Shown here: positions 27,952 through 36,415 of the stretch, piece by piece | Position numbering within the stretch: the stretch's first letter is position 1 | Layout: every line of letters starts with the position of its first letter | NCBI GenBank assembly: GCA_963790335.1 | Contig: CAWBOB010000007.1 | Coordinates: forward strand, 544,488-608,487 | From: JAOUEA01 sp963790335 | GTDB taxonomy: Bacteria; Actinomycetota; UBA4738; HRBIN12 | Direction of reading: 5' to 3' | DNA length: 64,000 nt | Translations under genes and position numbers: made by a program | The notes under the pieces: model-generated | Database searches by the model: none | The model's input: only the letters and a program-made list of their open reading frames with translations | Told to the model about the DNA's origin: nothing

Positions 27952-29364
27952 TTACCGGGCGAGCATCTCCAGGACCAAGCCGTCGAGGATGTCGGTCTCG
28001 CTCACGAGCACCTGGTCGACGTCGAACCGGCGCATCGTGGCAGCGAGGATGGACGCACCGGCCACGATCACGTCGCCACGGCCGGGCGCCATGACCGCAA
28101 GCCCCGCCCGCTCGGCGTTCGTCATCACCGCGAGATCGTCGCGAACGCGAACCGCCTGCTCGCGCGTGAGCCACGTGCGGTGGATCAGGTCGGGGTCGTA
28201 GCGTTCCAGCCCGAGCGCGATCGCCTGCAACGTGGTCGCCGTGCCTGCGACCGCGACGAAGGTGCGGGCCGTGCCGAGGGGCACCGATGTCGCGACCTCG
28301 TCGAGCACGGCCCCGACGTCCGCCTCGAGGGCTTCCAGCTCGTCGACGGCCGGGGGATCGTGATGCAGATGACGCTCCGTCATGCGCACGCTTCCCATGC
28401 GCGTCGAGATGGCCCGATCGGCTCGGGCAGGCTCACGGCCGGTCACGTACTCGGTCGATCCTCCACCGATATCCTGCACGGCGAACGGGCCCATCGCGGG
28501 GTCGAGCCCGTGGGTGCCGCCGAGGAAGGACAGGAACGCTTCCTGTTCACCGGTGACGATCTCGAGCTCGGACCCGGCCAGATCGTGCACCGCCGACGCG
28601 TACTCGTCGCGGTTCTCCGCGTCGCGAACGGCGCTCGTGGCACCGACGCGGATGCGCTCGGCTCCGAGCGCCCGCGCCCGCCGGCAGTAGCGCGCGAGCA
28701 CCTCGACCGTACGGGCGAGGGTATCGGGGTCGAGGCGCCCGGTGCGATCGACGCCACGGCCCAGCCGCGTGATGACCATGTCTCGCGCGAGCTCGGCCGG
28801 CGCACGCTCGGCCTCGGCGGCAGGCTCGGCGACGAGGAGCCGGATCGAGTTCGTTCCCTGGTCGATCGCCGCGACACGCCCGGAGCGCTGTTCGGGGTGG
28901 ACCGGCTCGACGCGCTCGGCCACCCAGGCTCCCACCGGATCCTCGCCCCCGGCCAGCCGGTAGGCGTAGTGCGCGTGCAGGCACTTGATGCCCGTGCGCG
29001 TTCCGCCCACGCCGCCCCAGCCACGAGCTGCATCGAAGTCCTCTGCGCGCTCGGCGCCGTATGCCCCATGCGCGCGCTCGAGCGCGGCGCGGAATCCCTC
29101 GTCATCGCTGAACCGCTCGTTCAGCCGCCCGATCGCGCCACCGGCCTCGACGCGCGAGACGGCCTTGATCGCGTCGGGGCACGTGAGCCAGAAGGTCGTG
29201 GGGAACGGCTCGCCCGCCGCGTCGAGCGGGGCGTTGCGGATCGCGAGCGGGTGGCCCCCGGTGCATCGGGCGACCACCGTGAAGGGGGTGCTCGGCTCGC
29301 GACCGAGCTGGCGCCGCACGCTCGCGAGGTCGGCGGCCCGCAGCTCGCGCTGCGCGGTCGACAT
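27952..29364 (-). CDS. DUF501 - Ppx/GppA phosphatase fusion
   Basis: The protein has 470 residues in two parts. Residues 1 to about 155 are DUF501, with TPFTVVARCTGGHPL, FWLTCPDAIKAVSRVEAGG and GTRTGIKCLHAHYAYRLAGGEDPVG. Cys and His residues (C34, C62, C128, H130, H132) suggest a metal site. From about 163 the Ppx/GppA domain begins with AAIDQGTNSIRLLVAE and continues with LGRGVDRTGRL, GATSAVRDAENRDEY, DIGGGSTEYV and a full C-terminus. Ppx/GppA enzymes hydrolyse polyphosphate and pppGpp. In most Actinobacteria the two domains are separate neighbouring genes; here they are one frame. The ATG at 29364 lies 7 nt after the S1 gene. Confidence 0.93.
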   Translation of the reverse strand: MSTAQRELRAADLASVRRQLGREPSTPFTVVARCTGGHPLAIRNAPLDAAGEPFPTTFWLTCPDAIKAVSRVEAGGAIGRLNERFSDDEGFRAALERAHGAYGAERAEDFDAARGWGGVGGTRTGIKCLHAHYAYRLAGGEDPVGAWVAERVEPVHPEQRSGRVAAIDQGTNSIRLLVAEPAAEAERAPAELARDMVITRLGRGVDRTGRLDPDTLARTVEVLARYCRRARALGAERIRVGATSAVRDAENRDEYASAVHDLAGSELEIVTGEQEAFLSFLGGTHGLDPAMGPFAVQDIGGGSTEYVTGREPARADRAISTRMGSVRMTERHLHHDPPAVDELEALEADVGAVLDEVATSVPLGTARTFVAVAGTATTLQAIALGLERYDPDLIHRTWLTREQAVRVRDDLAVMTNAERAGLAVMAPGRGDVIVAGASILAATMRRFDVDQVLVSETDILDGLVLEMLAR

Positions 29365-29371
29365 GCGCTCG

Positions 29372-29803
29372 CTACTTGCGCTTGTGCTCGACGGCCCGCT
29401 TGTAGTCGACGAGACGCTCTTCGCTCTGACGCATGAACTTCTTGAGCATCTGTTCGAACTCGGGGTCGGAGCCGCGGCGCGGCCGCGGCGGTGCCGGGTC
29501 CTGCAGCGCCTTGATCGAGAGGTCGATCTTGCCGTCTTCCTTGATCGCACGCACCTTGGCCTGCACCACGTCTCCCTCACGGAGATGCTCGTGCACGTCC
29601 TTCACGTAGTTGCGGTCGATCTCGGAGATGTGGACCAATCCGAGGCGGCCATCCTCGAGCTTGAGGAAGGCCCCGTATGGCGTGATGCGCTCGACCGTGC
29701 CGTCGATCACCGCGCCGATCTCGATCTCTACGATGTCAGATGCCCCTTTCCGTTGGTATCCCGGCCGTTCCGGAACAGGCGGCCAGTGTGCGCGAAAGGC
29801 CAA
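29372..29803 (-). CDS. S1 RNA-binding domain protein
   Basis: One S1 domain (GAVIDGTVERITPYGAFLKLEDGRLGLVHISEI, then VKVRAIKEDGKIDLSIKAL) fills most of the protein, followed by a basic tail. It resembles the YabR/general stress S1 proteins that lie near divIC in many Gram-positives. The given start is TTG 29803. However, AAAGGGG, an obvious ribosome site, lies inside this reading and 8 nt before ATC 29734, exactly where family proteins begin (VEIEIGAVIDG). Translation may start at that non-standard ATC, or ATC may be an error for ATG. Confidence 0.85.
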   Translation of the reverse strand: MAFRAHWPPVPERPGYQRKGASDIVEIEIGAVIDGTVERITPYGAFLKLEDGRLGLVHISEIDRNYVKDVHEHLREGDVVQAKVRAIKEDGKIDLSIKALQDPAPPRPRRGSDPEFEQMLKKFMRQSEERLVDYKRAVEHKRK

Positions 29804-29829
29804 CGGCCGTCAATCGAGGTGCATCGTGC

Positions 29830-30147
29830 TCAGCATTCCGGGGATGGCAGCGCCCCGCGTGCCGGGACCATGACGAACGCGGTCTCCCCCGGTCGAACCA
29901 TGCCGAGGCATTGGCGGGCCACTCGTTCTAGGTAGATCGGATCATCGAGGCGTTCGATGTGCGCTTCGAGCTCGGCGTTGCGCTCGGCGAGCACGCCGGC
30001 CCGGCGCTCGAGCCGGGAGAGCTGCGCGCGTTGATCGATGAGCCCGCGCAGCGGCGCGACCGCCAGCGTGAGCAGGAACAGCACGACCACGCAGAGCACG
30101 GCGGCGCGCGCGGTGAGCCGTGGTGCCGAGACGTGGCCCCGAGCCAC
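29830..30147 (-). CDS. septum formation initiator DivIC/FtsB family protein
   Basis: The protein has 105 residues: a short basic N-terminus, one membrane helix (AAVLCVVVLFLLTLAVAPL, about 15-33), a coiled coil (DQRAQLSRLERRAGVLAERNAELEAHIERL) and the conserved end YLERVARQCLGMVRPGE. DivIC/FtsB joins FtsL and FtsQ in the cell-division complex. Upstream, ATG 30265 in another frame encodes a Pro/Ala-rich stretch (SASAPSPAVERNADPNPP) that looks like the disordered N-terminus of actinobacterial DivIC. A frame break near 30150 is therefore likely, with the true start at 30265. Confidence 0.88.
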   Translation of the reverse strand: MARGHVSAPRLTARAAVLCVVVLFLLTLAVAPLRGLIDQRAQLSRLERRAGVLAERNAELEAHIERLDDPIYLERVARQCLGMVRPGETAFVMVPARGALPSPEC

Positions 30148-30268
30148 CTCGTGCCGGCCGGCGGTGCGCCGTCGGAGCGCGGGTCGGATGCTGCACCGGG
30201 TCGGAGGCGGGAGGGTTCGGATCCGCGTTCCGCTCGACGGCCGGGGAAGGGGCCGATGCGCTCATGCG

Positions 30269-31558
30269 CTAGAAGCCCCCCGGCGGCGAGTTCGGCAGTG
30301 CCCGGCCTCCGGCGTACCTGGCCTGCTCGCCCAGCTCTTCCTCGATGCGGAGCAGCTGGTTGTACTTCGCGGTGCGCTCGCCTCGGCTCGGCGCGCCCGT
30401 CTTGATCTGCCCGGCGTTCGTCGCGACCGCGAGGTCGGCGATCGTGGTGTCTTCGGTCTCGCCGCTGCGGTGCGACACGACGTTCGTGTACCCGCTGCGC
30501 GTGGCGAGCGCCATGGTGTCGAGGGTCTCGGTGAGCGAGCCGATCTGGTTCACCTTGACGAGGATCGAGTTCGCGACGCCCTCGCGGATGCCGCGCTCGA
30601 GGCGCTCGGCGTTCGTCACGAACAGATCGTCGCCCACGAGTTGCACGCGATCGCCGAGCTCGCGCGTGAGCGCCGCCCAGCCTTCCCAGTCGTCCTGATC
30701 GAGGCCGTCCTCGATCGACACGATCGGGAAGCGGTCGACGAGCCCGGTCCAGAACCCGATCATCTCGTCGGCGGTGCGATCGGCGCCTTCGAGCCGGTAG
30801 CGGCCGGCGTCGGTGCGCAGCTCGCTCGTCGCCGGATCCATCGCGAGGGCCACGTCGTCACCCGGCGTGAGGCCGGCGTGCTCGATCGCCTGCACGAGCC
30901 ACTCGAGCGCCTCGGCGGCGGTCGCGATCTCGGGCGCGAATCCGCCCTCGTCGCCAACGGCGGTCGAGAGCCCCTTGGCGTGCAGCAGCCCGGCCAGCGC
31001 GTGGAAGCACTCCGCACCCCAGCGGAGCGCCTCACCGAACGAGGCGGCACCGACCGGCATCACCATGAACTCCTGCAGCTCGAGGTCGTTGTCGGCGTGC
31101 GCGCCGCCGTTGATCACGTTCATCATCGGCGCCGGCAGCACGTGGGCGTTCGGCCCGCCGAGGTACCGGTACAGCGGAAGCCCACTCGAGTCGGCCGCGG
31201 CCCGCGCCACCGCCATCGAGACGCCGAGCACGGCGTTGGCCCCGAGCTCGCGCTTGGTGTCGGTGCCGTCGAGCGCGAGCAGCGTCGCGTCGACGCCTCG
31301 CTGATCGAAGGCGTCGACATCACGCAGCGCGTCGGCGATGCGCGCGTTCACGTTAGCGACCGCATCGAGCACGCCCTTGCCCCCGAAGCGCTCACCGCCG
31401 TCGCGCAGCTCGAGCGCCTCGTGCTCGCCCGTCGATGCGCCGCTCGGCACGGCTGCCCGCCCGAACGCGCCGTCGTCGAGCCATACATCGACCTCGACGG
31501 TGGGGTTGCCACGCGAATCGAGGATCTCGCGGGCACGCAGGGAAGCGATCAGCGACAT
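30269..31558 (-). CDS. eno: enolase
   Basis: The protein has 429 residues, full length. AREILDSRGNPTVEVDVWL is the N-terminus, and GANAVLGVSMAVARAAA, SIEDGLDQDDWEGW, ILVKVNQIGSLTETLD (catalytic Lys) and SHRSGETEDTTIADLAV are the enolase signatures. It converts 2-phosphoglycerate to phosphoenolpyruvate. The order eno, divIC, S1, DUF501/Ppx is the standard actinobacterial block. TACCAT lies 10 nt before the ATG. Confidence 0.98.
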   Translation of the reverse strand: MSLIASLRAREILDSRGNPTVEVDVWLDDGAFGRAAVPSGASTGEHEALELRDGGERFGGKGVLDAVANVNARIADALRDVDAFDQRGVDATLLALDGTDTKRELGANAVLGVSMAVARAAADSSGLPLYRYLGGPNAHVLPAPMMNVINGGAHADNDLELQEFMVMPVGAASFGEALRWGAECFHALAGLLHAKGLSTAVGDEGGFAPEIATAAEALEWLVQAIEHAGLTPGDDVALAMDPATSELRTDAGRYRLEGADRTADEMIGFWTGLVDRFPIVSIEDGLDQDDWEGWAALTRELGDRVQLVGDDLFVTNAERLERGIREGVANSILVKVNQIGSLTETLDTMALATRSGYTNVVSHRSGETEDTTIADLAVATNAGQIKTGAPSRGERTAKYNQLLRIEEELGEQARYAGGRALPNSPPGGF

Positions 31559-31582
31559 CGGGACGCCGATGGTATCCGACGC

Positions 31583-32416
31583 CTACCCTGCAGCCGGGGA
31601 TTTCAGGTCGCTCTTCTGCGCGTCGTCGGTGGTCACGGGAGGCGGATCCTCGGGCCAGCGTCGGAACAGTCGTGACCGCCCGATCTCGTCGAACCCGAGC
31701 CGTGAGTAGAGCTGGCTCGGCCAGTCGTCGGCGTCGGCGAACAGGAAGATGAGGCGCGCGCCGGCTTCCCTCGCTTCGGCGGCGGCACGCAGCACGACGT
31801 TTCGTGCGATGCCGCGCCCACGGAACTCCTCGAGGGTGTTGACGTCCTCGATCTGTGCGACGTCGCCGTCGAGGTAGAGCTCGCACGAGCCCGCGACGCG
31901 GCCGTCGACGCGCTGCCCGAAGAAGCGCGCCCCGATGCCGTCGACGAGCACCTCGCGATAGGACGCCATCATCTCGGGCATGCCTGCTTCCCGGCCCCAG
32001 GGCTCCCGGCGGGACACCTCCTCGATGAACGGCCGCATCTCGTCGAGCCCGACCTCCTCGACGGCGCCGGGATCGGGCGCACGGTCGGGCTCGCGCCGAA
32101 GCGCCATGATCAGCAGGCGTTCCATCGTGTAGCCGTGCTCGACCATGCCCATGGAGATGGCGTCGGCGTCGGTGGACGAGGCGAACTCGACCTCCCGATG
32201 GCGGAACCCGGCGTACGCCTCGTCGAGGGTCGCGACGACCTCCTCGGCCGTCGTCGCGCCGAGACGCCGGTCGGCGATCGCGAAGTTCGCGTCGTAGCGT
32301 AGCGGGAACCCCTCATGGAAGTACGCGGTGCCCCACGGCAGCGCGCGTTCACGCGTCGACGTGCGATGCAGCACCTGCATCTGGAACGCGAACGCCCGGT
32401 CGTGATCGCTCGTCAT
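31583..32416 (-). CDS. GNAT-family N-acetyltransferase
   Basis: The protein has 277 residues. The C-terminal half is the GNAT fold: VAGSCELYLDGDVAQIEDVNTLEEFRGRGIARNVVLRAA holds the acetyl-CoA site (RGRGIA) and LYSRLGFDEIGRSRLF the final strands. The N-terminal half (ALPWGTAYFHEGFPLRYDANF) is a second, degenerate GNAT-like domain seen in two-domain members. The acceptor is unknown. Start 32416 has TATCCT 8 nt upstream. It is transcribed away from the NurA operon. Confidence 0.88.
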   Translation of the reverse strand: MTSDHDRAFAFQMQVLHRTSTRERALPWGTAYFHEGFPLRYDANFAIADRRLGATTAEEVVATLDEAYAGFRHREVEFASSTDADAISMGMVEHGYTMERLLIMALRREPDRAPDPGAVEEVGLDEMRPFIEEVSRREPWGREAGMPEMMASYREVLVDGIGARFFGQRVDGRVAGSCELYLDGDVAQIEDVNTLEEFRGRGIARNVVLRAAAEAREAGARLIFLFADADDWPSQLYSRLGFDEIGRSRLFRRWPEDPPPVTTDDAQKSDLKSPAAG

Positions 32417-32456
32417 GACGGGTGAGGATACCGGCCGGCCGGTGCGCGCCCGACAG

Positions 32457-32473
32457 TAGTCTGGGCTGGACGA
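32457..32473. promoter_or_regulatory. palindrome TAGTC-N7-GACGA, imperfect copy
   Basis: It has the same spacer length and flanks (TGGGCTG) as the copies at 13254 and 51675, with one arm mismatch. It lies in the divergent region between the GNAT gene and the nurA operon, so here it cannot be a terminator for convergent genes. Confidence 0.35.
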
Positions 32474-32514
32474 GCGGCGGACCCGGCTTTCCTGGGCCCG
32501 TCGGAGGGCGGGGG

Positions 32515-32520
32515 TACCAT
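32515..32520 (+). promoter_or_regulatory. -10 hexamer TACCAT of the nurA-herA-sbcDC operon
   Basis: TACCAT ends 7 nt before ATG 32528 and predicts a leaderless operon message. Confidence 0.5.
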
Positions 32521-32527
32521 ACGCCGC

Positions 32528-33478
32528 ATGCCGCGCATCTTCGTCGAGGGTTGGGATCCCGACTACGGAACCCCGCTCGACCAGAGCGACGACCTCGCCC
32601 CGGCCGAGGGCACCGTCGACCCCACCGTCGAGACCGGCGACTGGAGCCCGATCGAAGGCGTCGACGACGGGGTCGAGCGTGTCGCCTTCGTCGACGGCGT
32701 CCGGCGTATCGATGCTCGACTCACGCTCGACGACCCGGTCAACGGCCCCACGCCTGGCCTCGTTGGTACGTTCGCGGTGGGAGCGGTCGTGTGGCATCGC
32801 GGCGAGCGACGATCCGAGGTCACCGACGTACGCATCGAACGGTGGGCGGTGCTCGCCGGCGGCAGCGACGAGCAGATGCCCGCGACCGACCTGGAACCCG
32901 GCGTCGGCACGACCCGCGCACCCGGCGACGACGCTTCCATGCTGATGATGACCCTGCATTCGAAGATGCGCGACGCCGAGGGCGAGTGCGCCGAGGCGCT
33001 CTCTCAGCACTGCGCCGTCGTGGCCGACGGACCGCTGAAGAAGGTCCGTGAGCACGCGACGGTCGGCTACGTGAAGACCCATCGCGTCGTCTACCTCGAG
33101 CCCGAGCACAACAGCGTCGTCGCCGAGCTGGCGCCGGGCCAGCGCACGCCGTTGTTCTGCCTGGCGTCCGACACGCCCTACGCTCGCTACGCCTGGTACG
33201 TGCGGCTCGCGATGCTGCAGGGCGGGCACTCGTGGACGGGCGTGATCCGTTGCGAGACGAGCGCGCATCTAGCCGTGTCCGAGGCGATGGCGATCGCCGA
33301 TCGCACCGCTGCGGTGCTGCCGATGGTGGCGAGCGAACCGCAGGTCGACCCGAGGGCGCCGCAGAACCTGGTGCCGATCGGCGCGCTCGAGCGCGAACTC
33401 CGCCATCGCATGGGCGACCGAGGTCTGGTCTATCGGGCGATGCGACAGGCGGTCATGCGGGAGCGGGCCGCCTCGTGA
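32528..33478 (+). CDS. nurA: NurA-like 5'-3' nuclease
   Basis: The protein has 316 residues. VAFVDGVRRIDARL near 52-65 is NurA motif I with the metal-binding Asp56 (DG). The C-terminal part has VGYVKTHRVVYL, FCLASDTPYARYAWYVRL and WTGVIRCETS, matching the RNase-H-like NurA fold and its conserved Lys/Arg/Glu. NurA is a dimeric nuclease threaded by the HerA hexamer to resect DNA ends. The gene is first of four and its stop overlaps the herA start (GTGA). The match is by motif and context; overall sequence similarity to archaeal NurA would be low. Confidence 0.82.
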   Translation: MPRIFVEGWDPDYGTPLDQSDDLAPAEGTVDPTVETGDWSPIEGVDDGVERVAFVDGVRRIDARLTLDDPVNGPTPGLVGTFAVGAVVWHRGERRSEVTDVRIERWAVLAGGSDEQMPATDLEPGVGTTRAPGDDASMLMMTLHSKMRDAEGECAEALSQHCAVVADGPLKKVREHATVGYVKTHRVVYLEPEHNSVVAELAPGQRTPLFCLASDTPYARYAWYVRLAMLQGGHSWTGVIRCETSAHLAVSEAMAIADRTAAVLPMVASEPQVDPRAPQNLVPIGALERELRHRMGDRGLVYRAMRQAVMRERAAS

Positions 33479-35229
33479 GCCCTTCCGCCGACCCCGTGCA
33501 GGTGGGGCGCGTGCTCGGCTCCCAGCACTCGTCGACGAGCGCGTTCCGGGTGGTGCTCGACGACGACGACTTCCTGCAGCTCGACGACCTGGTGGTCGTG
33601 CGCACCCAAGTGCCGAAGGCGGGCGAGGTGCGCACCTACGGCGTCGTCACCGAGGCCGAGGCCGTCTACGAGGGAGCCTCGTACGAGAGCGACACACATC
33701 GCATCGCCGAGCTCGGCATCATGCCGGCGGCCAAGGTGCGCAGCGCCCAGGTGCAGGTGACCCGCGTCGACCCCGAGGTGTGGGTCTCACCCGATCCCGG
33801 CGAGACCGTGGAGCGCGCCGTCGGCGACGAGCGCGACAAGGCGCTGTACGTCGACGAGATGACGCGGCCGCTCGCGGTGGGCATCGGTCGTGACGGGGTG
33901 CCGGTCCACGTCGACCTCGACTTCTTCGACGGCCGCAAGGGCGGACACATGTCGATCAGCGGCATCTCGGGCGTGGCGACGAAGACGTCCTTCGCGCTGT
34001 TCTTCCTGCGCATGCTCTCTGCGCGCGAGCACGCCGCCATCGTCGGGGAAGGCGCTGCCAACATGCGGGTGCTCGTGTTCAACGTGAAGGGCGAGGACCT
34101 GCTGTGGCTCGACCGAGCCAACGCCCGGTTCGACGACGAGGCGCGCGAAGGCTGGGCGACCCTCGGCGTCGAGCCGGCGCCCTTCCCGTCGGTCGCGTTC
34201 TGGGCGCCCCCGAAGCGCCGATCGGGCGACGTGACGGTGCCCGACACCGGTGTGCGCCTCGAGGGCATCGAGGTCTTCTCGTGGACCCCGCGAGAGCTGA
34301 TCGACCACGACCTGCTGGCGTTCTGCTTCACCGACGCCAACGACTCGAAGAACCAGCTGCCGTTCATCCGGGAACGGGTGCAGTCACAGCTGAAACGCTT
34401 CGCCGTGAACGTTGCGGGAAGGCCGGGAGCGGTCGTGTTGCGCGACCCATCGCAGACACCGGGCGGGCGATGGGGAACCCAGGAGGTGTCGGCCGGCCCG
34501 GGCGAGCCCGTCGTGGACGACCTCGCCTCGCTCGTGACGGCGCTCGACGCCTTCCTCGAGCCCGACGACGGCAGCGAGCCCGACCCCGCCTGGACCGGAC
34601 GCGTGATGCCGAGCACGGTCTCGGCGTTCATGCGACGGCTGCACGCGGCAGCCTCACGCCTGGGCCACCTGGTGCGTGCGGGCGAGTCGCGCCGCATCGA
34701 CCGAGCCGCTGCCACGGTGACCGTGGTCGCGATCCAGTCCCTGCACGAACAGGCGCAGCGGTTCGTGGTCGGAGCGCTGCTCGACGAGACGTTCCGCGAC
34801 AAGGAAGCCACGGGACGGCGCCTGCCATTGTCGGTGATCGTGCTCGACGAGCTGAACAAGTACGCGCCGCGCGAGGGCACCGGCCCGCTGAAGGACATGC
34901 TGATCGACATCGCCCAGCGCGGTCGCTCGCTCGGGGTGTTGCTCGTGGGCGCCCAGCAGACGGCGAGCCGGGTGGCGCCGGAGGTGCTCGAGAACGCGGC
35001 GATCCGGGTGAGCGGTCGCCTCGATGCCGCCGAGGCCGAGCGCGCCGAGTACGGGTGGATGCTTCCCTCGACGCGCGCCCGTGCACGGCTGCTCAAGCCC
35101 GGCACGATGGTCATCTCCCAGCCCGCGATCCCGGTGCCGCTCGTCGTGACGTTCCCGTTCCCTCCGTGGGCCACGCGCTCGGAAGAGGTCGACGAAGGCG
35201 CCGGCGCCGATCCGTTCGCAGGCCTGTAG
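33475..35229 (+). CDS. herA: HerA-like hexameric DNA translocase ATPase
   Basis: The protein has 584 residues. Residues 1-110 form the HAS beta-barrel (VGRVLGSQHSSTSAFRVVL) that docks NurA. The RecA-like core has a P-loop GISGVATKTS near 163-172, where the usual G before K is T, Walker B LSVIVLDELNKYAP near 455-468 and the downstream VGAQQTASRVAPEVLENAAIRVSGRLD with sensor and arginine finger. HerA pumps duplex DNA and drives NurA; with Mre11-Rad50 (SbcD-SbcC) it makes 3' overhangs. A 19-nt gap separates it from sbcD. Confidence 0.88.
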   Translation: MSPSADPVQVGRVLGSQHSSTSAFRVVLDDDDFLQLDDLVVVRTQVPKAGEVRTYGVVTEAEAVYEGASYESDTHRIAELGIMPAAKVRSAQVQVTRVDPEVWVSPDPGETVERAVGDERDKALYVDEMTRPLAVGIGRDGVPVHVDLDFFDGRKGGHMSISGISGVATKTSFALFFLRMLSAREHAAIVGEGAANMRVLVFNVKGEDLLWLDRANARFDDEAREGWATLGVEPAPFPSVAFWAPPKRRSGDVTVPDTGVRLEGIEVFSWTPRELIDHDLLAFCFTDANDSKNQLPFIRERVQSQLKRFAVNVAGRPGAVVLRDPSQTPGGRWGTQEVSAGPGEPVVDDLASLVTALDAFLEPDDGSEPDPAWTGRVMPSTVSAFMRRLHAAASRLGHLVRAGESRRIDRAAATVTVVAIQSLHEQAQRFVVGALLDETFRDKEATGRRLPLSVIVLDELNKYAPREGTGPLKDMLIDIAQRGRSLGVLLVGAQQTASRVAPEVLENAAIRVSGRLDAAEAERAEYGWMLPSTRARARLLKPGTMVISQPAIPVPLVVTFPFPPWATRSEEVDEGAGADPFAGL

Positions 35230-35248
35230 CGCCCATGGCCGCAACCGC

Positions 35249-36415
35249 ATGAAGATCCTGCACACGAGCGATTGGCACATCGGCAAGCGGCTCGGCCGGC
35301 ACGACCGCATGGGCGAGTTCCACGATGTGCTCGGCGAGGTGGTCGCGATCGCCGACGAGCGGGCCGTCGACCTGGTGCTCGTCTCCGGCGACGTGTGGGA
35401 CCGGCCCATACCGCCGATGGACGCCCTCACCCTCGGGCTCGAGACCCTCGTGCGCCTCGCCGAGGGCCGGCCCGTGGTCGCCGTCGCCGGCAACCACGAC
35501 TCCCCCGAACTGTTCGAGGCGCTCGCACCCCTGCTCCGCCCCCGCGGCGTCCACCTCGTCGGCGACATCCGCCGACCCGACGAGGGCGGGCTGCTCGGTC
35601 CCGACGCGCTCGGCGTACCCGCCGTGGTCGCAGGCTTCCCGTTCTTGCGCGAGGGGCGCGTCGTCGACTTCATGCGCGAGGCAGGCGAGTGGTACCGGGC
35701 CTACGCCGACAAGGTCGCGTCGATCACGGCCGCCTACAACCTGGCGCTCGTGGCCGCGGCCGGGGCCGACACGGTGCCGATCCTGGTGGCGCACTTCATG
35801 GTCGGCGGGGTCAAGGTCGACCGGGCCGCGCCTCGTGGTGAGCGCGAGCTGCACATGGGCGAGGCCTACACCGCCACCGCCCAGTCGATCCCGGCCGGCC
35901 CGCAGTACGTCGCGATGGGCCACATCCACGCCCCCCAGCAGGTTCCCGGTGCACCCGTGCCCGCGCTCTACGCGGGCTCCCTGCTCGCGCTCGACTTCGG
36001 AGAGGCCGGCGAGCACAAGCGCGTCGTGATCGTCGAGGCCGAGCCCGGCCGGCTCGCGACCACCGAGAGCGTGCCGCTCACGACGGGGCGCAGCCTCGTG
36101 CGGGTGAACGGCGACTGGCCCTCGATCGAGGCTCGGGCCGACGAGCTCGCCGACGCGTTCCTCGACCTCACCGTGAGCACGAGCGGCACCGATCTCACGC
36201 TCGCCGATCGCGCCCGCGAGACCTTCCCCTTCGTGGTGAAGGTGCGCGCCCTGCGGCCCGACGGCGAGCGGCGCGAACGTCTCGTCAAGGGCCATCGAAG
36301 CTGGCACGACCTGTACGCCGAGTACTACACGCGCGAACACGCCGAGCCTGCGCCCGAGGCCCTGCTGGCGCTGCTGCGCGACGTGCTCGAGGAGACGGCC
36401 GATGCGCCCGCTTGA
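35249..36415 (+). CDS. sbcD: exonuclease SbcD (Mre11-like)
   Basis: The protein has 388 residues. The metallophosphoesterase motifs are all present: HTSDWHIGK, SGDVWDRP, AGNHDSPE, LVAHFMVGG and MGHIHAPQ. The C-terminal capping domain binds SbcC. It has 3'-5' exonuclease and hairpin endonuclease activity on DNA ends, with Mn2+ as cofactor. Its last 14 bases overlap the start of sbcC, so the two subunits are translated together. Confidence 0.95.
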   Translation: MKILHTSDWHIGKRLGRHDRMGEFHDVLGEVVAIADERAVDLVLVSGDVWDRPIPPMDALTLGLETLVRLAEGRPVVAVAGNHDSPELFEALAPLLRPRGVHLVGDIRRPDEGGLLGPDALGVPAVVAGFPFLREGRVVDFMREAGEWYRAYADKVASITAAYNLALVAAAGADTVPILVAHFMVGGVKVDRAAPRGERELHMGEAYTATAQSIPAGPQYVAMGHIHAPQQVPGAPVPALYAGSLLALDFGEAGEHKRVVIVEAEPGRLATTESVPLTTGRSLVRVNGDWPSIEARADELADAFLDLTVSTSGTDLTLADRARETFPFVVKVRALRPDGERRERLVKGHRSWHDLYAEYYTREHAEPAPEALLALLRDVLEETADAPA

